A stretch of 64,000 nt of DNA from Polytrichum commune (taxonomy: Eukaryota; Streptophyta; Polytrichopsida; Polytrichales; Polytrichaceae): assembly GCA_950295325.1 (NCBI GenBank), contig OX485805.1:12992501-13056500 (forward strand). Direction: 5' to 3'. The notes below the pieces were generated by a model. That model was not told where the DNA came from. It saw nothing but the letters and a program-made list of their open reading frames with translations, and made no database searches. Each line of letters starts with the position of its first letter. The first letter of the stretch is position 1. Below are positions 1 through 10,030 of the stretch, in pieces. Made by a program: the position numbers and the translations under genes.

Positions 1-1111
1 GAAGGCCAAGTGGAATCGTGGGAAATCACATTTTCCGGAGAATGTGGGATCACAAATTCCCTTGTAGGTGAAGGTGGAATGGAGCGGGCAAGTTGTGCAA
101 GGTTTGTCAGGGTTGAGCAAAAGCTTCCTGGGCGCCAGAGAGACGAAATTTGCGTCCAAGTGCATCGTGTCTGGACCAGCCTGGAAGTCCAGAATGTGGA
201 TCCGGTATTCATCTCCAATGTTTTGTTGCATCCATTGAATGCTAGTGTAATCCATAACCCCACTTTGTTGTGTGAAGATATCCTTACCGAAGCGCGGCCG
301 TATCGAAGATGGGCTCAACTTCTGTTGTTGTCCGGTCACCGGGCCGATCCTTACCCTCGAACTCAGCCTCGGAGACGTAAAGCTCATCGTTCATATGACG
401 CTTGGGAGCAGCTGTTCACTTGGCACCTTCACGGAAGTACTTCTTGATTAGCTTCCGGTGAAGCCCTGTACTCGAAGAAACGTGACCTCCCTCCCATGGG
501 AGCCTCGATAATCTCATTGCCCACCACGATAAGCACATCACGGGGCATCGCTGCCTACAGACCCGATTGGCATTCGAAATCCGGAGTCTTGAAGCTCTTG
601 GAGAAGTCATCGGGGTTGGGTGCACTTGGTCGTCGAACCTTCACACCCTCCTTGTACGTACACAACCTCGCCGAGGTAATCGACCTCTTCTGCTGCGTTG
701 GCGATGAGCTCTGTGGGGAATGGTTGGCCTGCCTTGGAGTTCAAGATGTCCCAGTACTGTTTTTTTCACAACTAGCTTCTCGGCAATGTGCAGAGGGCAG
801 AATGAAGCACCTTCCATTGTGCCCACGATCACCTCCTCCAGCAAACTCCATTCGTTTCTGTGAGTTCACTAATTGGAGTTTCTCCTTCAATTGGGTTGAC
901 TTGGTGAGATCTTGGCTTATTGTTACCTCGGAAGCTTGGGCTTGGACTCGCAACCAACCAGGAGGAGCGGTGCTGTGGGAGGAGGAAGAAGAGCTCCAAT
1001 TTTCACTTTGGAGACAGTATTTTCAAGTGATCTGGATGATGACAAAGAGGCGGTGTCTCCTTTGACGACCACTGCACGCATACTTAGTGACGATCCACAT
1101 GCGAGCGCCAT
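1..1111 (-). pseudogene. Glycine/inosamine amidinotransferase-like pseudogene, 3' part beyond the window edge
   Basis: Minus-strand translation in several frames gives consecutive blocks of the L-arginine:glycine amidinotransferase (GATM) family. In order they are an ATG-started, Ser/Ala-rich N-terminus that could be a transit peptide (ATG at 1109-1111), LEEVIVGTMEG (about 800-840), YWDILNSKAGQPFPTELIA (about 690-770), [34 protein letters not shown] (about 490-550), KRHMNDELYVSEAEFEG, and FGKDIFTQQSGV leading into MHLDANF (151-165), which carries the family's catalytic His. The family moves an amidino group from arginine to an amine acceptor. The frame changes at least four times and a TAG stop sits at 555-557, just before AMPRD, so the copy appears non-functional. 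Some frame changes could be sequencing indels, but the stop is harder to explain that way. No intron-like gaps separate the blocks, so a retrocopy or an intronless parent are both possible. The C-terminal part with the catalytic Cys is outside the window. Confidence 0.85.
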
Positions 1112-2006
1112 CTTGATGATGCCAACTGCTTGTCACCGACTTATGGTTCCTGTGACACACATCGAATTAAGATTAGGGAAACTGCAGTTAGGACGGCAAA
1201 CACACAGATTTGAGAGCTTTATCCGCTTTGCTGTCACCGGATTGCGCAAATTTGACTGGTTTCATTCTAGTGTGCATCAGTCCTCTAGTCATGATCTCCA
1301 TAGCCAAGGTAAGTCTGGAGCACAGAACTGCGAGAACTTTTGAGAACTCCAACGCAAAGCGGCAAAAGTGTGTGTTGACTACAGTATGAGATAAACACTC
1401 CACATAAATTTCACAAAGGAATGAGCTTTGCATATATGTGCAACTTTGGTTTATCCATGTCCCAGTTATGAAATCATCAATTTCAACATTATAATATTGC
1501 ACCTTGTGTGATTTCATAATGTCACGCACTACACTAATTTTCTATTATCATGCATCCACGTTAATATTATGGAAACTCTGTAATATCACATGCACTTTGG
1601 TTGTCACAAGTGTGATATTATGGAGTTTAGAGTGTAGATGAACAACCAAGTAATTGGCGTTCCAGGATCTTGACCCAAAACGCCAAAAGACCACGAGTGT
1701 AATTTACATATCAATAAAGAGGCTTGGGGGGTGAGAGGAAGAATAATAATAAATAAAAGTAACATTGGAGTTTGAATTTTACTCCGATGTGAATGGGAGC
1801 CCGTTTCTCACTACCGTGTTCATGTTTAACCAAGCTTCACTGTAGGAGTACTTCCTCCCTCTCGGGAGGTGGGCTCCGATGAGAGGAAGAACATCAACTT
1901 ATGTGACTTCTTTCTCTTTGGTTGGGTGGAGAGTCATTCTCAAATTTCCTTGTTTATCTCAATTTCTATTAAGTCTTGTTAATTATGCACTTCTCCATTT
2001 CAATGT
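1112..2006. other. Intergenic, AT-rich
   Basis: No gene is recognisable. It contains a small imperfect hairpin at about 1573-1627 (arms around TAATATCACA and TGTGATATTA) and the retroelement 3' tail listed separately. Confidence 0.5.
1762..1885 (-). repeat. 3' tail of a LINE-like retroelement with terminal stem-loop
   Basis: The stretch GATGTGAATGGGAGCCCGTT followed by a CCTCCCTCTCGGGAGGTGGG segment matches tails near 35.7 and 45.2 kb. On the minus strand it ends in a stem-loop: arms 1762-1771 and 1781-1790 pair at 9 of 10 positions around a 9-nt loop, followed by a T-rich stretch. Only the tail is present, which fits 5' truncation of a non-LTR element. The orientation is inferred from longer copies elsewhere in the window. 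Confidence 0.5.
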
Positions 2007-2009
2007 AGT

Positions 2010-2816
2010 TTAACCCTTAACTTCCCAAGCTATGAAAGGGTTGTTTTGAGTGCATTGTTGGTTGTGGAATTTTCATGGACAAGTTTTGAGGTTAAAATGG
2101 GATTTGTATGTAGGATTTTAAAACATGGGAGATCAACTATTTTGAGGGAAAAAATGAGCATGAATAACCATTAGGATTTTTAGATTACAACAATGGGAGC
2201 GAGGGACAAGAAAATGCCATGTTTTATCCACGCCCCCCTCCCCACTGGGAAAAAGACCTTTGGCCAATCAAATTCACTTTGAGGATGAGCAAAATGCTTG
2301 TGTGATCCACTACATGAGAACAACCTAATAGCTGAGCATCTCCACAAATTCTCATGCCGAAATGTGCAAACCACAATAAGCTAACCACATTGCATTTAGA
2401 ATATGTAAAATGTCCCATGTTTCTAACCACATATGTGCAAAGAATCCTTAAAAATCAGAGTGTTCAGATGTTAAATTAAACGGTCAATGTGAGCACAAAG
2501 GCCATTTTTACATGAACATCAAAATATATTTCTCTTTTAAGCATTTTTTATGTTCATGCAAAGTTTGCATAGAGGTGCAATAAATTGATTGGAGTCAACT
2601 CCCACCACAACAAAAATATGACCACTTCCCACTGACATATTCTTACCCACTCTTAATCATCTACAAATTGCTCGACTCATGTATCTATAAGAAGATATCT
2701 TTTTAGCTTGATGTTTATAGTTAGTTCCATTGCAGATGACTGAATTAGGTGGGGTTAACGAAGGCAAAAAAATCATCCATCAACCAGAATTGGGTCGCTT
2801 GGGAAGTTAAGGGTCA
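2010..2816 (+). mobile_element. 807-bp non-autonomous TIR element, copy 1
   Basis: The ends are TTAACCCTTAACTTCCCAAG and its inverted copy (one mismatch), flanked on both sides by AGT (2007-2009 and 2817-2819), a likely 3-bp target duplication. The interior has no coding potential. A second copy in the opposite orientation lies at 32023-32853 and matches along most of its length, including the blocks around ATGTGCAAACCACAATA and CATGAACATC. The size and ends suggest a DNA transposon derivative, but the superfamily is not certain. Confidence 0.75.
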
Positions 2817-2819
2817 AGT

Positions 2820-3678
2820 GAATGCAAGTGATCAGAAAAATGGTTAATTTGTCGGAGAGTTCCACGAATCGCAGCTACATGTCGATGCTGCGATCTGTCT
2901 CCATATTATATCGTCGCATCACTTTCTAAGAATCCATGCATCCTTTTACAAAGTTGTGTTGGGTTCACCACTCCAATATCATCACCCATTGTCGTGAAGA
3001 AGAATGAGTCTCTCACCCACGATCAATTTGAATGGGCCATGAATGTTTTTGAATGTTTTAATTACAGTGTCACCCAGGTCCTAGCAAAATCTTCCCCCGT
3101 ATACCTTTCTCTCCAAAACCTAGTTAGTTTCCTGCCACCCACCTACTGCTGCCGCCTACGTGCCCCAGTAAAGAGAGATGCACCAGCTTGTGTGAATGAT
3201 GCTCACAGACTACCTCTCATATTCATTCATTCACACAAAATGTGATGCACTACCCACCGCCACCCAGAAGTCTGCCTTCGTAATAAGAGCAACTTCCAAA
3301 ACTTGTTGAAAAGCATATAACCAGGTGTGAAGAAGCAGTCTAGCTTCGACAACTAAGTCATGGTTTGCTGGTACTCAAAAATGTGGCACCAAAGAAACGG
3401 ATGCGCCTATGAGATCTGTCTGTCTTCAACTTGCTATGAGATCTGTCTGTCGTCAACTTGCTCTGCATCCTACCTCAGTAATACATACCCAGCCAGAAGC
3501 TCTTCAGACCTTGCGCAAAACTCGATTCGAATGGAAAACCACCTACGAATGGATGGCTTCCATGTTGCCTGATCTGGCATTGATGATGGAGCCGGGTAGA
3601 GAGAGGATCTTGCGATGAATTCAGTTGCAATGTGATGTAATTAATCCATACTTGGTATGTATGAATTATGGTATCTTA
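2820..3678. other. Region downstream of the GRAS gene with a 27-bp tandem duplication
   Basis: No gene is recognised. A perfect-length tandem duplication of 27 bp (3407-3433 and 3434-3460, one mismatch) contains GAGATCTGTCTGTC. This stretch probably includes the 3' untranslated region of the minus-strand GRAS gene. Confidence 0.4.
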
Positions 3679-5223
3679 CTATGCGGTCCATGCAGAAGCG
3701 GTGAAAAGAGGGGTATCTTGCCAGCAAAGTGTAAGACATCCTCGCTGCTCCAACAGCCGGTAGCTATCACAAGGATAGTTTTGCAACAGCCGCCTGGCCT
3801 GCTCAACCGCAGAAATGCTCAAAGGCAAGCCAGCAAAGCCTGCAGTAATAATTCGCTGACTCCAAATTTCCAGCTTCTCATGTCGTTCCACTCTCTCCAC
3901 ACCCTCGCAAGCTACGATGTTCTTAATCTCCTGCCCCAGCAGATATTTCTCCAATGTCACCCTCTCCAGACAATGTTGAGGTAGGGTTGAGTCCAGGGAA
4001 TCGAACATGGCGCAGTAGTAATGTAACGCTTCTACGAATCGCTCCAGCATCTGTGATCCGTTGTGGCTGGACTCCTGCTCGATGACTACCATCACTTTGG
4101 GAGATAGGCTTTGAAGATCTCGTAGCACCCGGTCCACCACTCTAGGGCAAGATTCTACTGGAGGTTCCTCCCTGTCTACACTGCTGTCGATTTCATCCGA
4201 GTTTGCTCCTTCTGGGCTTGTGGCTAAGCTAGTCCTGCCGTCAGTTTCGAAAGTTTGCCGCGTTCTTTTCACTCCTCGATCTGTTGCTGTTGCAGCCGCA
4301 GAGCTGTTGCCTTCGTTCCTGCTGTCATCTACCCGACCTGCACCGCATGACCTGCCATTTCCTGAACAACTGCGACACAAGTTATCAGGTGCATGTGGAG
4401 TTTCTTTAGCGAGGAGTTTATGAAGTCTCATCACAGAGCTGATGCCAACCGCTTCACCGCTCTTCACTTTGAGGAGCTCAATGTCGAGATTCTCAAGGTT
4501 GGCAACGACGGGGTTGAACTGAAAGGGAATGTCCAGTTTCTCCGCTTCTTCAGAGAGGCGCTGTCCAGTTTGCTCCAGCACATCTCTCTTCTTGCTAACT
4601 CCTGTGATGCGAAGGTGAGGAGGGCCACCGGGGCGGAATCTCATGGCTTGCAGGAGTGCTAGCCATTGGACGGGATCCGAAGCTTCAAGATCAATAATGT
4701 GGACTACTTTCTCACCCTCCATGGCATCCAGAATGGCTTGATTCACCAACAGGAAAGCAAACTTGAGGTATGGGCATACACTGAAGAACACCTGGCGTGC
4801 TGAAAGGATGTCCATCACCGAAGGAAGGTGGGTTGAGTGGAGCGCTTTATACACCCCCGGCCATGACTTCGTAATCCTGTCTGCTAGGCCTTCCATGAAA
4901 TATGTTGCCACTCGTTGCATGGGGTCGCCGGTGAGACTTGCTAGAACTGCAAGCTGCTCCAGGTATATGTTGGTGTACTCCATGTTGTTGACAGCCACGG
5001 CATTGGCGCAGGAGAGCAGGAGCTGTATGAGGTAGAGGCCACGTTCCTCCGACCGAAGCTCCTGTAGCCATGTGAGCTGATGGGCGGACGCGCTGCTGAT
5101 CGGGGATTGGTGATACTGATGATGGGAGACATGAGAAAGTGATGATACCGATTGAGTGGAGACGGAGAGTGAGGGAGAATGTGACAGTGAAGAGGTGTCA
5201 TTCCCCTTTAACATTCCTGGCAT
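3679..5223 (-). CDS. SCL3-like: GRAS-family transcription regulator, SCARECROW-LIKE 3 type
   Basis: 514-residue, single-exon GRAS protein. The first ATG in frame is at 5221-5223 (MPGMLKGND); an in-frame stop lies upstream at 5281-5283. Counting from that Met, a Ser/His-rich N-terminus (1-50) is followed by the LHRI region opening with SEERGLYLIQLLLSCANAVA. The VHIID block reads VVHIIDLEASDPVQWLALLQ (about 173-192), then LRITGV, then EEAEKLDIPFQFNPVV and an LHRII region. The PFYRE region starts near PKVMVVIEQES and the SAW region ends literally in SAW close to the C-terminus. The ERGLYLI, MEGEKVVHIIDL and GPPHLRITGV blocks are characteristic of SCL3, a nuclear co-regulator known in Arabidopsis to oppose DELLA proteins in gibberellin signalling and root endodermis development. 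Unusual is a polar insert of about 85 residues (about 275-360, rich in Ser, Gly, Asp and Arg) between LHRII and PFYRE, longer than I expect for seed-plant SCL3. The frame is intact. Confidence 0.93.
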   Translation of the reverse strand: MPGMLKGNDTSSLSHSPSLSVSTQSVSSLSHVSHHQYHQSPISSASAHQLTWLQELRSEERGLYLIQLLLSCANAVAVNNMEYTNIYLEQLAVLASLTGDPMQRVATYFMEGLADRITKSWPGVYKALHSTHLPSVMDILSARQVFFSVCPYLKFAFLLVNQAILDAMEGEKVVHIIDLEASDPVQWLALLQAMRFRPGGPPHLRITGVSKKRDVLEQTGQRLSEEAEKLDIPFQFNPVVANLENLDIELLKVKSGEAVGISSVMRLHKLLAKETPHAPDNLCRSCSGNGRSCGAGRVDDSRNEGNSSAAATATDRGVKRTRQTFETDGRTSLATSPEGANSDEIDSSVDREEPPVESCPRVVDRVLRDLQSLSPKVMVVIEQESSHNGSQMLERFVEALHYYCAMFDSLDSTLPQHCLERVTLEKYLLGQEIKNIVACEGVERVERHEKLEIWSQRIITAGFAGLPLSISAVEQARRLLQNYPCDSYRLLEQRGCLTLCWQDTPLFTASAWTA

Positions 5224-6082
5224 CTTTTTCAAGTCGAGGAGCAGCAATATGTACAAACCATGCAGGTAATCTCGACCAAATCACACTCTCTACAGTTATA
5301 GGCTCCAATGTTTTACTCTATCCAATAGATGTATAGATGGATCAGGCGTCACGCGATAGGAATAGGTCGAGTGATGATGGTCGCAGTCATTAGTACATTT
5401 TCGTGTGTGTACATGTTCTGGAAGGCTGCCTGCATGCAACGCTCCTGACAGAGACATAAGGAGCCCGCCGTCAGGTTTTGTTCTAACAGCAAATATCAGA
5501 TATCAAAAGCAAATCTATGACATCAGGGAATCTCGCAATGTGGCTTAGACCAACTGCTCACGTCATCGATGGACAATGCTGAACTCCAATTTAAGTTATC
5601 TGTGGAAGCGATTGAGGCTTCTCATATATTGAAATATCCGAGACCGTGGTAGATTGTTCCAAGGTATGTGATGCTGGTGTTTCTATTATATAACTGTAAC
5701 TACAGCGTCTTCGCCTCATCTTGGCAGTAAATTACGTCCAAACTACTTCTCTTTCTACTTATTTGTGCACACCTTAAGCACGATATGTTTATTTGCTAGA
5801 AATGCCTTGAAGTTCTACTCTCTCTCTCGGATATATAGGAAATTATCTTTACAGACAGTCACCTATTGGAGCATCGGAAAGGGACGCACGAGGTCTTATG
5901 TCGCAACCAGGAACAAATGATAAATTACAAACGGGAGTTTTTTAAATCGTAGGCTTACACTCTCAGTAAACGATGCAGAAATAAATGATACTTTCAGAGA
6001 GTCCGCTACGCTCTTGGATTAACAATGAAGTCTGAAGAGGATGTATTGATAATACGACCCCTCTAATAAGTAAATGCATGCA
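5224..6082. promoter_or_regulatory. Presumed upstream region of the GRAS gene
   Basis: This is non-coding sequence directly 5' of the minus-strand GRAS start. It must hold its 5' UTR and core promoter, but I see no element that fixes a transcription start. There is no transposon signature, unlike most of the window. Confidence 0.35.
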
Positions 6083-7429
6083 TTAATTATGAGTCACACA
6101 AGTACCTGAGAGTTTGTAGAAGATGGAAGTTAGGACTTCGAACGTTACTAACACGCGCTTCCGCTTCCGCCTCCAACTCGAACTTTGAAATGTTCTGCTA
6201 TTACCATCATAATCATTCACGCAACCGCCATCAAAATTTTCGCGAAGCTTCTCAACTGGTAACTGGTCAATGTACTTCTTGAATGGGAGTCTAGCTTCAA
6301 ACTCTCTCACAACTCTTGTTTGCAGTGCTGCTATCTATTTTTCCCGTGAAAGCCTAGCGCCGCTCCTGCACAATAGATGCACGGATCAGTTCATCACAAT
6401 CCTACACACATTGCCCAGACCAACTAACAATCGTTCTTTCTTTCTCTCGCGCAGTGTTGAAGCAACAGACGTTGCCGGTGCTGCTACATTAGATAAGACT
6501 TTAAGACTTCGAACGGAGTATCAGAGCCCGGTGCCAAAACCGCCGAGAGAACCGTAGGTTGATACGTGTCCACAAGTCCAGGTGCACTTGGTTTGTCAAT
6601 TTCTGTGTAGGAAACACGCAGTGGAAATTAAAAAAACCTTTTAAGGGAAGATTACATGTATCCCTCGACGAGATGGTGTCACATTCTACAGTTGCATGTC
6701 AACGATCTACAGTTGGAAGACTCGTGTCATGATGTTCAGGTTTTCGTCATTAGGCCAGGCACATGTCTCAAAATACAACAATCCAGTTTTCGAGGACTGC
6801 GAACTTGTAATGAGCGAACCGAGCAAGCAGCAACTGAATAACTTATGCTGAACAAGTCTTCTCTCTCAACCACCGAACTTACACACTCTGAACGTTTGAG
6901 AACCTCGCAATGGATTAATAGATCACTTTCTCTTTGTAGCACATTTCATGATTTGTGCATTCATCCAAATAGTGAACTTACGAGTACTAACATACATTCT
7001 GTCCAATTGCACTTTCTTAACCACGTCACAAGCGGCAACAATGACCTTGCAAGTTACCGGCTCGCTGCGAGCTATAAAATCTGACGCAATGGCGGTCCCC
7101 GCAGGTTCAAGGTCCCATAGGATGCTCAAAAGCATCCAGTGAAGTGTTTGTCGATAATTTCGACCGAACAAATAAATCGAACACTCAGTTTTCGGCACAT
7201 GACCTGGATTCCAATTTTTAAAGACTCCTTTAAAATTAAGGTCACTAAGGAGACAAACATGTACATGCAGGCAGCATCCAACAGAAGAAGATGTGGAACC
7301 GCATGGCGCTCCTGCACAATCGGCTAGTGCATCGAGATTTACTTGTTTAATAAGTTGCCATTTCTCCATTCCATAAGTTAGACTCTTTTCCCGCTTGGCT
7401 AGTGCTGATTCACGCTCCTCTTCAGTCAC
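6083..7429 (-). other. Possible degenerate or intron-containing gene, function unknown
   Basis: Two minus-strand open stretches stand out from the background. One (about 7429-6923) begins with a charged segment, EEERESALAKREKSL, continues through KWQLIKQVNLDALADCAGAP and stays open for about 170 codons, though without an ATG at its beginning. The other (6310-6083) contains REFEARLPFKKYIDQLPVEK and ends near CTCAG/GTACTTGTG, a plausible splice donor at about 6100. Just 5' of the second stretch a stop interrupts a reading frame with EKIAALQTR-like sequence. The phrase TTGTGCAGGAGCG occurs in both (7312-7324 and 6363-6375), so either could be an exon edge or an old duplication. I do not recognise a family. 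This could be a spliced gene, a broken one, or chance open frames. Confidence 0.25.
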
Positions 7430-7950
7430 GGCTCTTAAAACATCTCAAGCCTCACCTTCTAACTAACAAACAACTTCTTCTTACGCTCCCTTGCCTTTTC
7501 ACACAGCGCAAAGTTCTCCTCCTCTCCTTACACACCGGCAAACAAGACCTGCGGGACTTATGTTCAATGATCAACCAATCACAGGATGCTTACTTACTTA
7601 CTTACTTACCCTCCGCTGCTCACTCTTTTCTCTCTTCAAGCTCGCCCGAACTCCACCAAATCTTCCAGCGCGCATATCCACCCCTCTCCACATGCTCCAG
7701 ACATCATCCTCACCTCCCTCACAAACAATGCTGCACCTCCACAGTCACCACTCCATCCTCCTCTCATCACCACAGCCCGATCCGCCTACCCCGCGTCCCC
7801 TAATCCCGCTCACTCACTCCACCACAACCTCGAAACCGAAATCGAAACCGAAACCGCAATATCTTTGCCAAATCCTCCCCTACCGCCTCTACAGCACTAA
7901 CCCGGGACTGAAACGGGACTGAAATGCACCTCCGCTGCCTCAACCCTCGA
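7400..7950. other. CT-rich tract
   Basis: The plus strand is strongly pyrimidine-rich (CTCC, CACC and TCTT runs, TTACTTACTTACTTAC at about 7588-7607, and CGAAACCGAAATCGAAACCG at about 7830-7855). Open frames here are Ser/Pro/Leu-rich low complexity in more than one phase, which argues against a real protein. Confidence 0.5.
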
Positions 7951-8340
7951 CCTCTACAGCAATGGGACAGCAATCGGAACGAATTTTGGCCTCAAAGGGC
8001 TCGTTTCCGGACCGTTTTGCACGTGGTTTAGTGCAAACGAAGCGCTGTCTTCCAGTGGCTGGTATGCGGGACTCAAAGGAACCTCCGCTGCCTCGAACCT
8101 CGACCTCTATTAGCAATCGGAACAATTTATGGCCTCAGAGGCCTCGTTTCTGCGCCGTTGTGCACGTGGTTTGGTGCAAACGGAGCACCGTCTTCCGGTG
8201 GCTGGTATGCGGGACTCCAAGGGACCTCTTCTGCTGCCTCAAAACCTCGACCTCTACAACAATGGGACAGCAATCGGAACCAATTTTGGCCGCAAAGAAA
8301 ATCGTTCCCGGGGCGTTTTGCATGTGGTTTGGTGCGAAAA
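7951..8340. repeat. Tandem repeat, about 150-bp unit, 2.6 copies
   Basis: The segment beginning CCTCTACAGCAATGGGACAG recurs at 7951, 8103 and 8251 (spacing 152 and 148). Each copy contains AATTTTGGCC, a CGTTTTGCACGTGGTTT-like block and TGGCTGGTATGCGGGACTC. Copies differ by scattered substitutions, so the array is moderately old. Confidence 0.8.
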
Positions 8341-8695
8341 GAGGGAGGGGGGAGGTGGCGAGGGTGGCGATGGCGGAAGAAATAAGTTAGGCGTTGCTCC
8401 GCAAATGCATGGGATGCACATGAAGGGCGGTGTGGGCGTTCCGGAAGGCTCCCTACTCTCTCAACGCTCCGGCCCCTTGCCTTTGCTAATTGGGGGCTGC
8501 TTGCCTGCCTGCCTGCCTGCCCGCTTGCCTGCCCGCCTGTGCTGCCCGCGCCTGCCTTTTGTCTTCCTGTCTTCAGGGAACTACGCTTCTACGCCACTAC
8601 TACTACAACTAGACACCCAGGTCGTCACTAGTCGTGACTGGTGACTCGTGACTTTATTAAAAGCTCCGAACTCACCAAAGCTTATTCACCATAGA
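8341..8695. other. G-rich then GCCT-repeat stretch
   Basis: A purine-rich GGGAGGGGGGAGGTGGCGAG segment (about 8341-8360) is followed by a TGCC/CGCC microsatellite (about 8500-8550). No gene is recognised. Confidence 0.45.
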
Positions 8696-9026
8696 CCACA
8701 CTAAATATGATACCTAGCGTCATATGGTGTCACTATGGTAACTTCTCGGATGACACTTCTTATGAACAAGTGCACAAATATTGTCATGGATGATGCATGA
8801 GTTCATCCATTGGTCATCATCTTTTCAGCAACTTGTGATGAAATATTGTCATGGACGACTAAAATTAGGATGAAAAACCACTTGGTAAGTGACAGTAATT
8901 GTAATACTGTAAATCTATCATCCACAAAAATAATGTTGGGTTAACATATAGTGTCGGTGACACTACGGTTAGTATTGAGCAAGGCAATTAACATTGGTGA
9001 CACTAAATATCATATATAATGTAGTT
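8696..9026 (-). mobile_element. MITE with palindromic ends, long form, copy 1 (inverted)
   Basis: The ends are related to CACTAAATATGATATTTAGTG, itself an inverted repeat. The interior matches, in inverse orientation, the copies at 23725, 49419 and 60011: shared blocks include GATGAACTCATCCAT, GACAATATTTCATCACAAGTT and TAACCCAACATTATT. No coding capacity is visible, so it must have been moved by another element's transposase. Confidence 0.75.
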
Positions 9027-9044
9027 AATTCCTTTTTTCGGGGA

Positions 9045-10030
9045 GGGGAGTCTTTTGCACCTTGGGCCTCGGCATACTACAGGTTAACTTTTGTGCTCAT
9101 ACATATATGGCCAATCACAGCCTGGGTTTGGGGGTCCCAATATGAGAATCGAGGGTTTTTATATTGGGGGGGGGGGAAGGGCAATAGAAGTGGAGGAAAG
9201 AGATGTCTTTCATTGGTCATCGGTTCATTTTCCCATCATGTGCATCATGGGTAGGAAGCGACACTTGCACACTTTATATGGACTTGAACTCTTTCAACTC
9301 ATCAAAGTTACCGTGCATTTTATTCCTTTGGTGGGAGGGAGCTTATTACACCTTTGGCCTCTACAAATTACAAGTGAATTTTTGGGCTCATACATACATA
9401 GGTCATCATCGTGTAGCATGGTCAAAGGGAAAGGGGGATGTGAGAATCAAGGGTTTTTATGAGTATGGGAAGCGACACTTGGATATATGAATTTGAAATC
9501 TTTCAACTCATCAAAGTAACTGTATAATGTGTTCCCTTTGGGGGAGGGGGGGGGGGGGGGTTGCGCCTTCTACCTCGGCAAATTCCATGTGATAGTCATG
9601 TAGCATGATCGAGGTCTCAATGTGAGAATCGGAGGTTCTAAATGGGGGCATTACATTAGAAGTGTCGGAGAAAAATCTCCAATTGTTTGTTGGTCCATTT
9701 AGTCCATGTGCACCACATGGAGGAAGTGACACTCGCACAAGAACTTGAACTCACACATGGATAGTTGCATGTACTCCCAAACCATGTTAGTTATCACAAC
9801 AAGTGTGCCCTTCGCTTTGGTGAACTTTGGTATATGGTGCATGAAATTATGGTGTAACTTTTTATGCCCACACATACATGGGTATGAGCATGGGAGTCCT
9901 AATGTGACGAGGGTATACATAGATGTTTTTTTATATGGGGCACTAGAATTGGAGGCAAAACCAATCTCCCATTGGTCATCAATTCATTTAAGCATGTGAA
10001 TTGCAAAGAGGAAGTGACACTTACATGTAA
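9045..10030. repeat. Four diverged tandem units, about 220-285 bp
   Basis: A recurring order of blocks (CTTTTGCACC or similar, CTACAAATTACAAGTGAATTTT, CTCATACATACAT, TGAGAATCGAGGGTTTTTAT, GGAAGCGACACTTG, TTGAACTCTTTCAACTCATC) begins near 9050, 9334, 9555 and 9808. Units vary in length and carry G-runs (9167-9176 and 9546-9560) at the same relative place. It is an old, degraded tandem array. Confidence 0.6.

Noticed and set aside
10-1343. Plus-strand open frames of 140-190 codons at the left edge
   Set aside because: They are antisense to the amidinotransferase pseudogene, whose family blocks are clear on the minus strand.
4220-5035. Plus-strand open frames inside the GRAS gene
   Set aside because: Antisense shadows of an intact, conserved coding sequence.
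5224-5256. Upstream extension of the GRAS protein by 11 residues
   Set aside because: The extension would begin with TTG; the first ATG in frame is at 5221-5223 and a stop lies at 5281-5283.
7402-7922. Three overlapping plus-strand Ser/Pro/Leu-rich open frames
   Set aside because: All phases are open because the DNA is CT-rich; no domain, and the compositions mirror the base bias.
7951-8340. CRISPR-like regularly spaced repeat
   Set aside because: Units are about 150 bp and contiguous without unique spacers, and the genome is of plant type.
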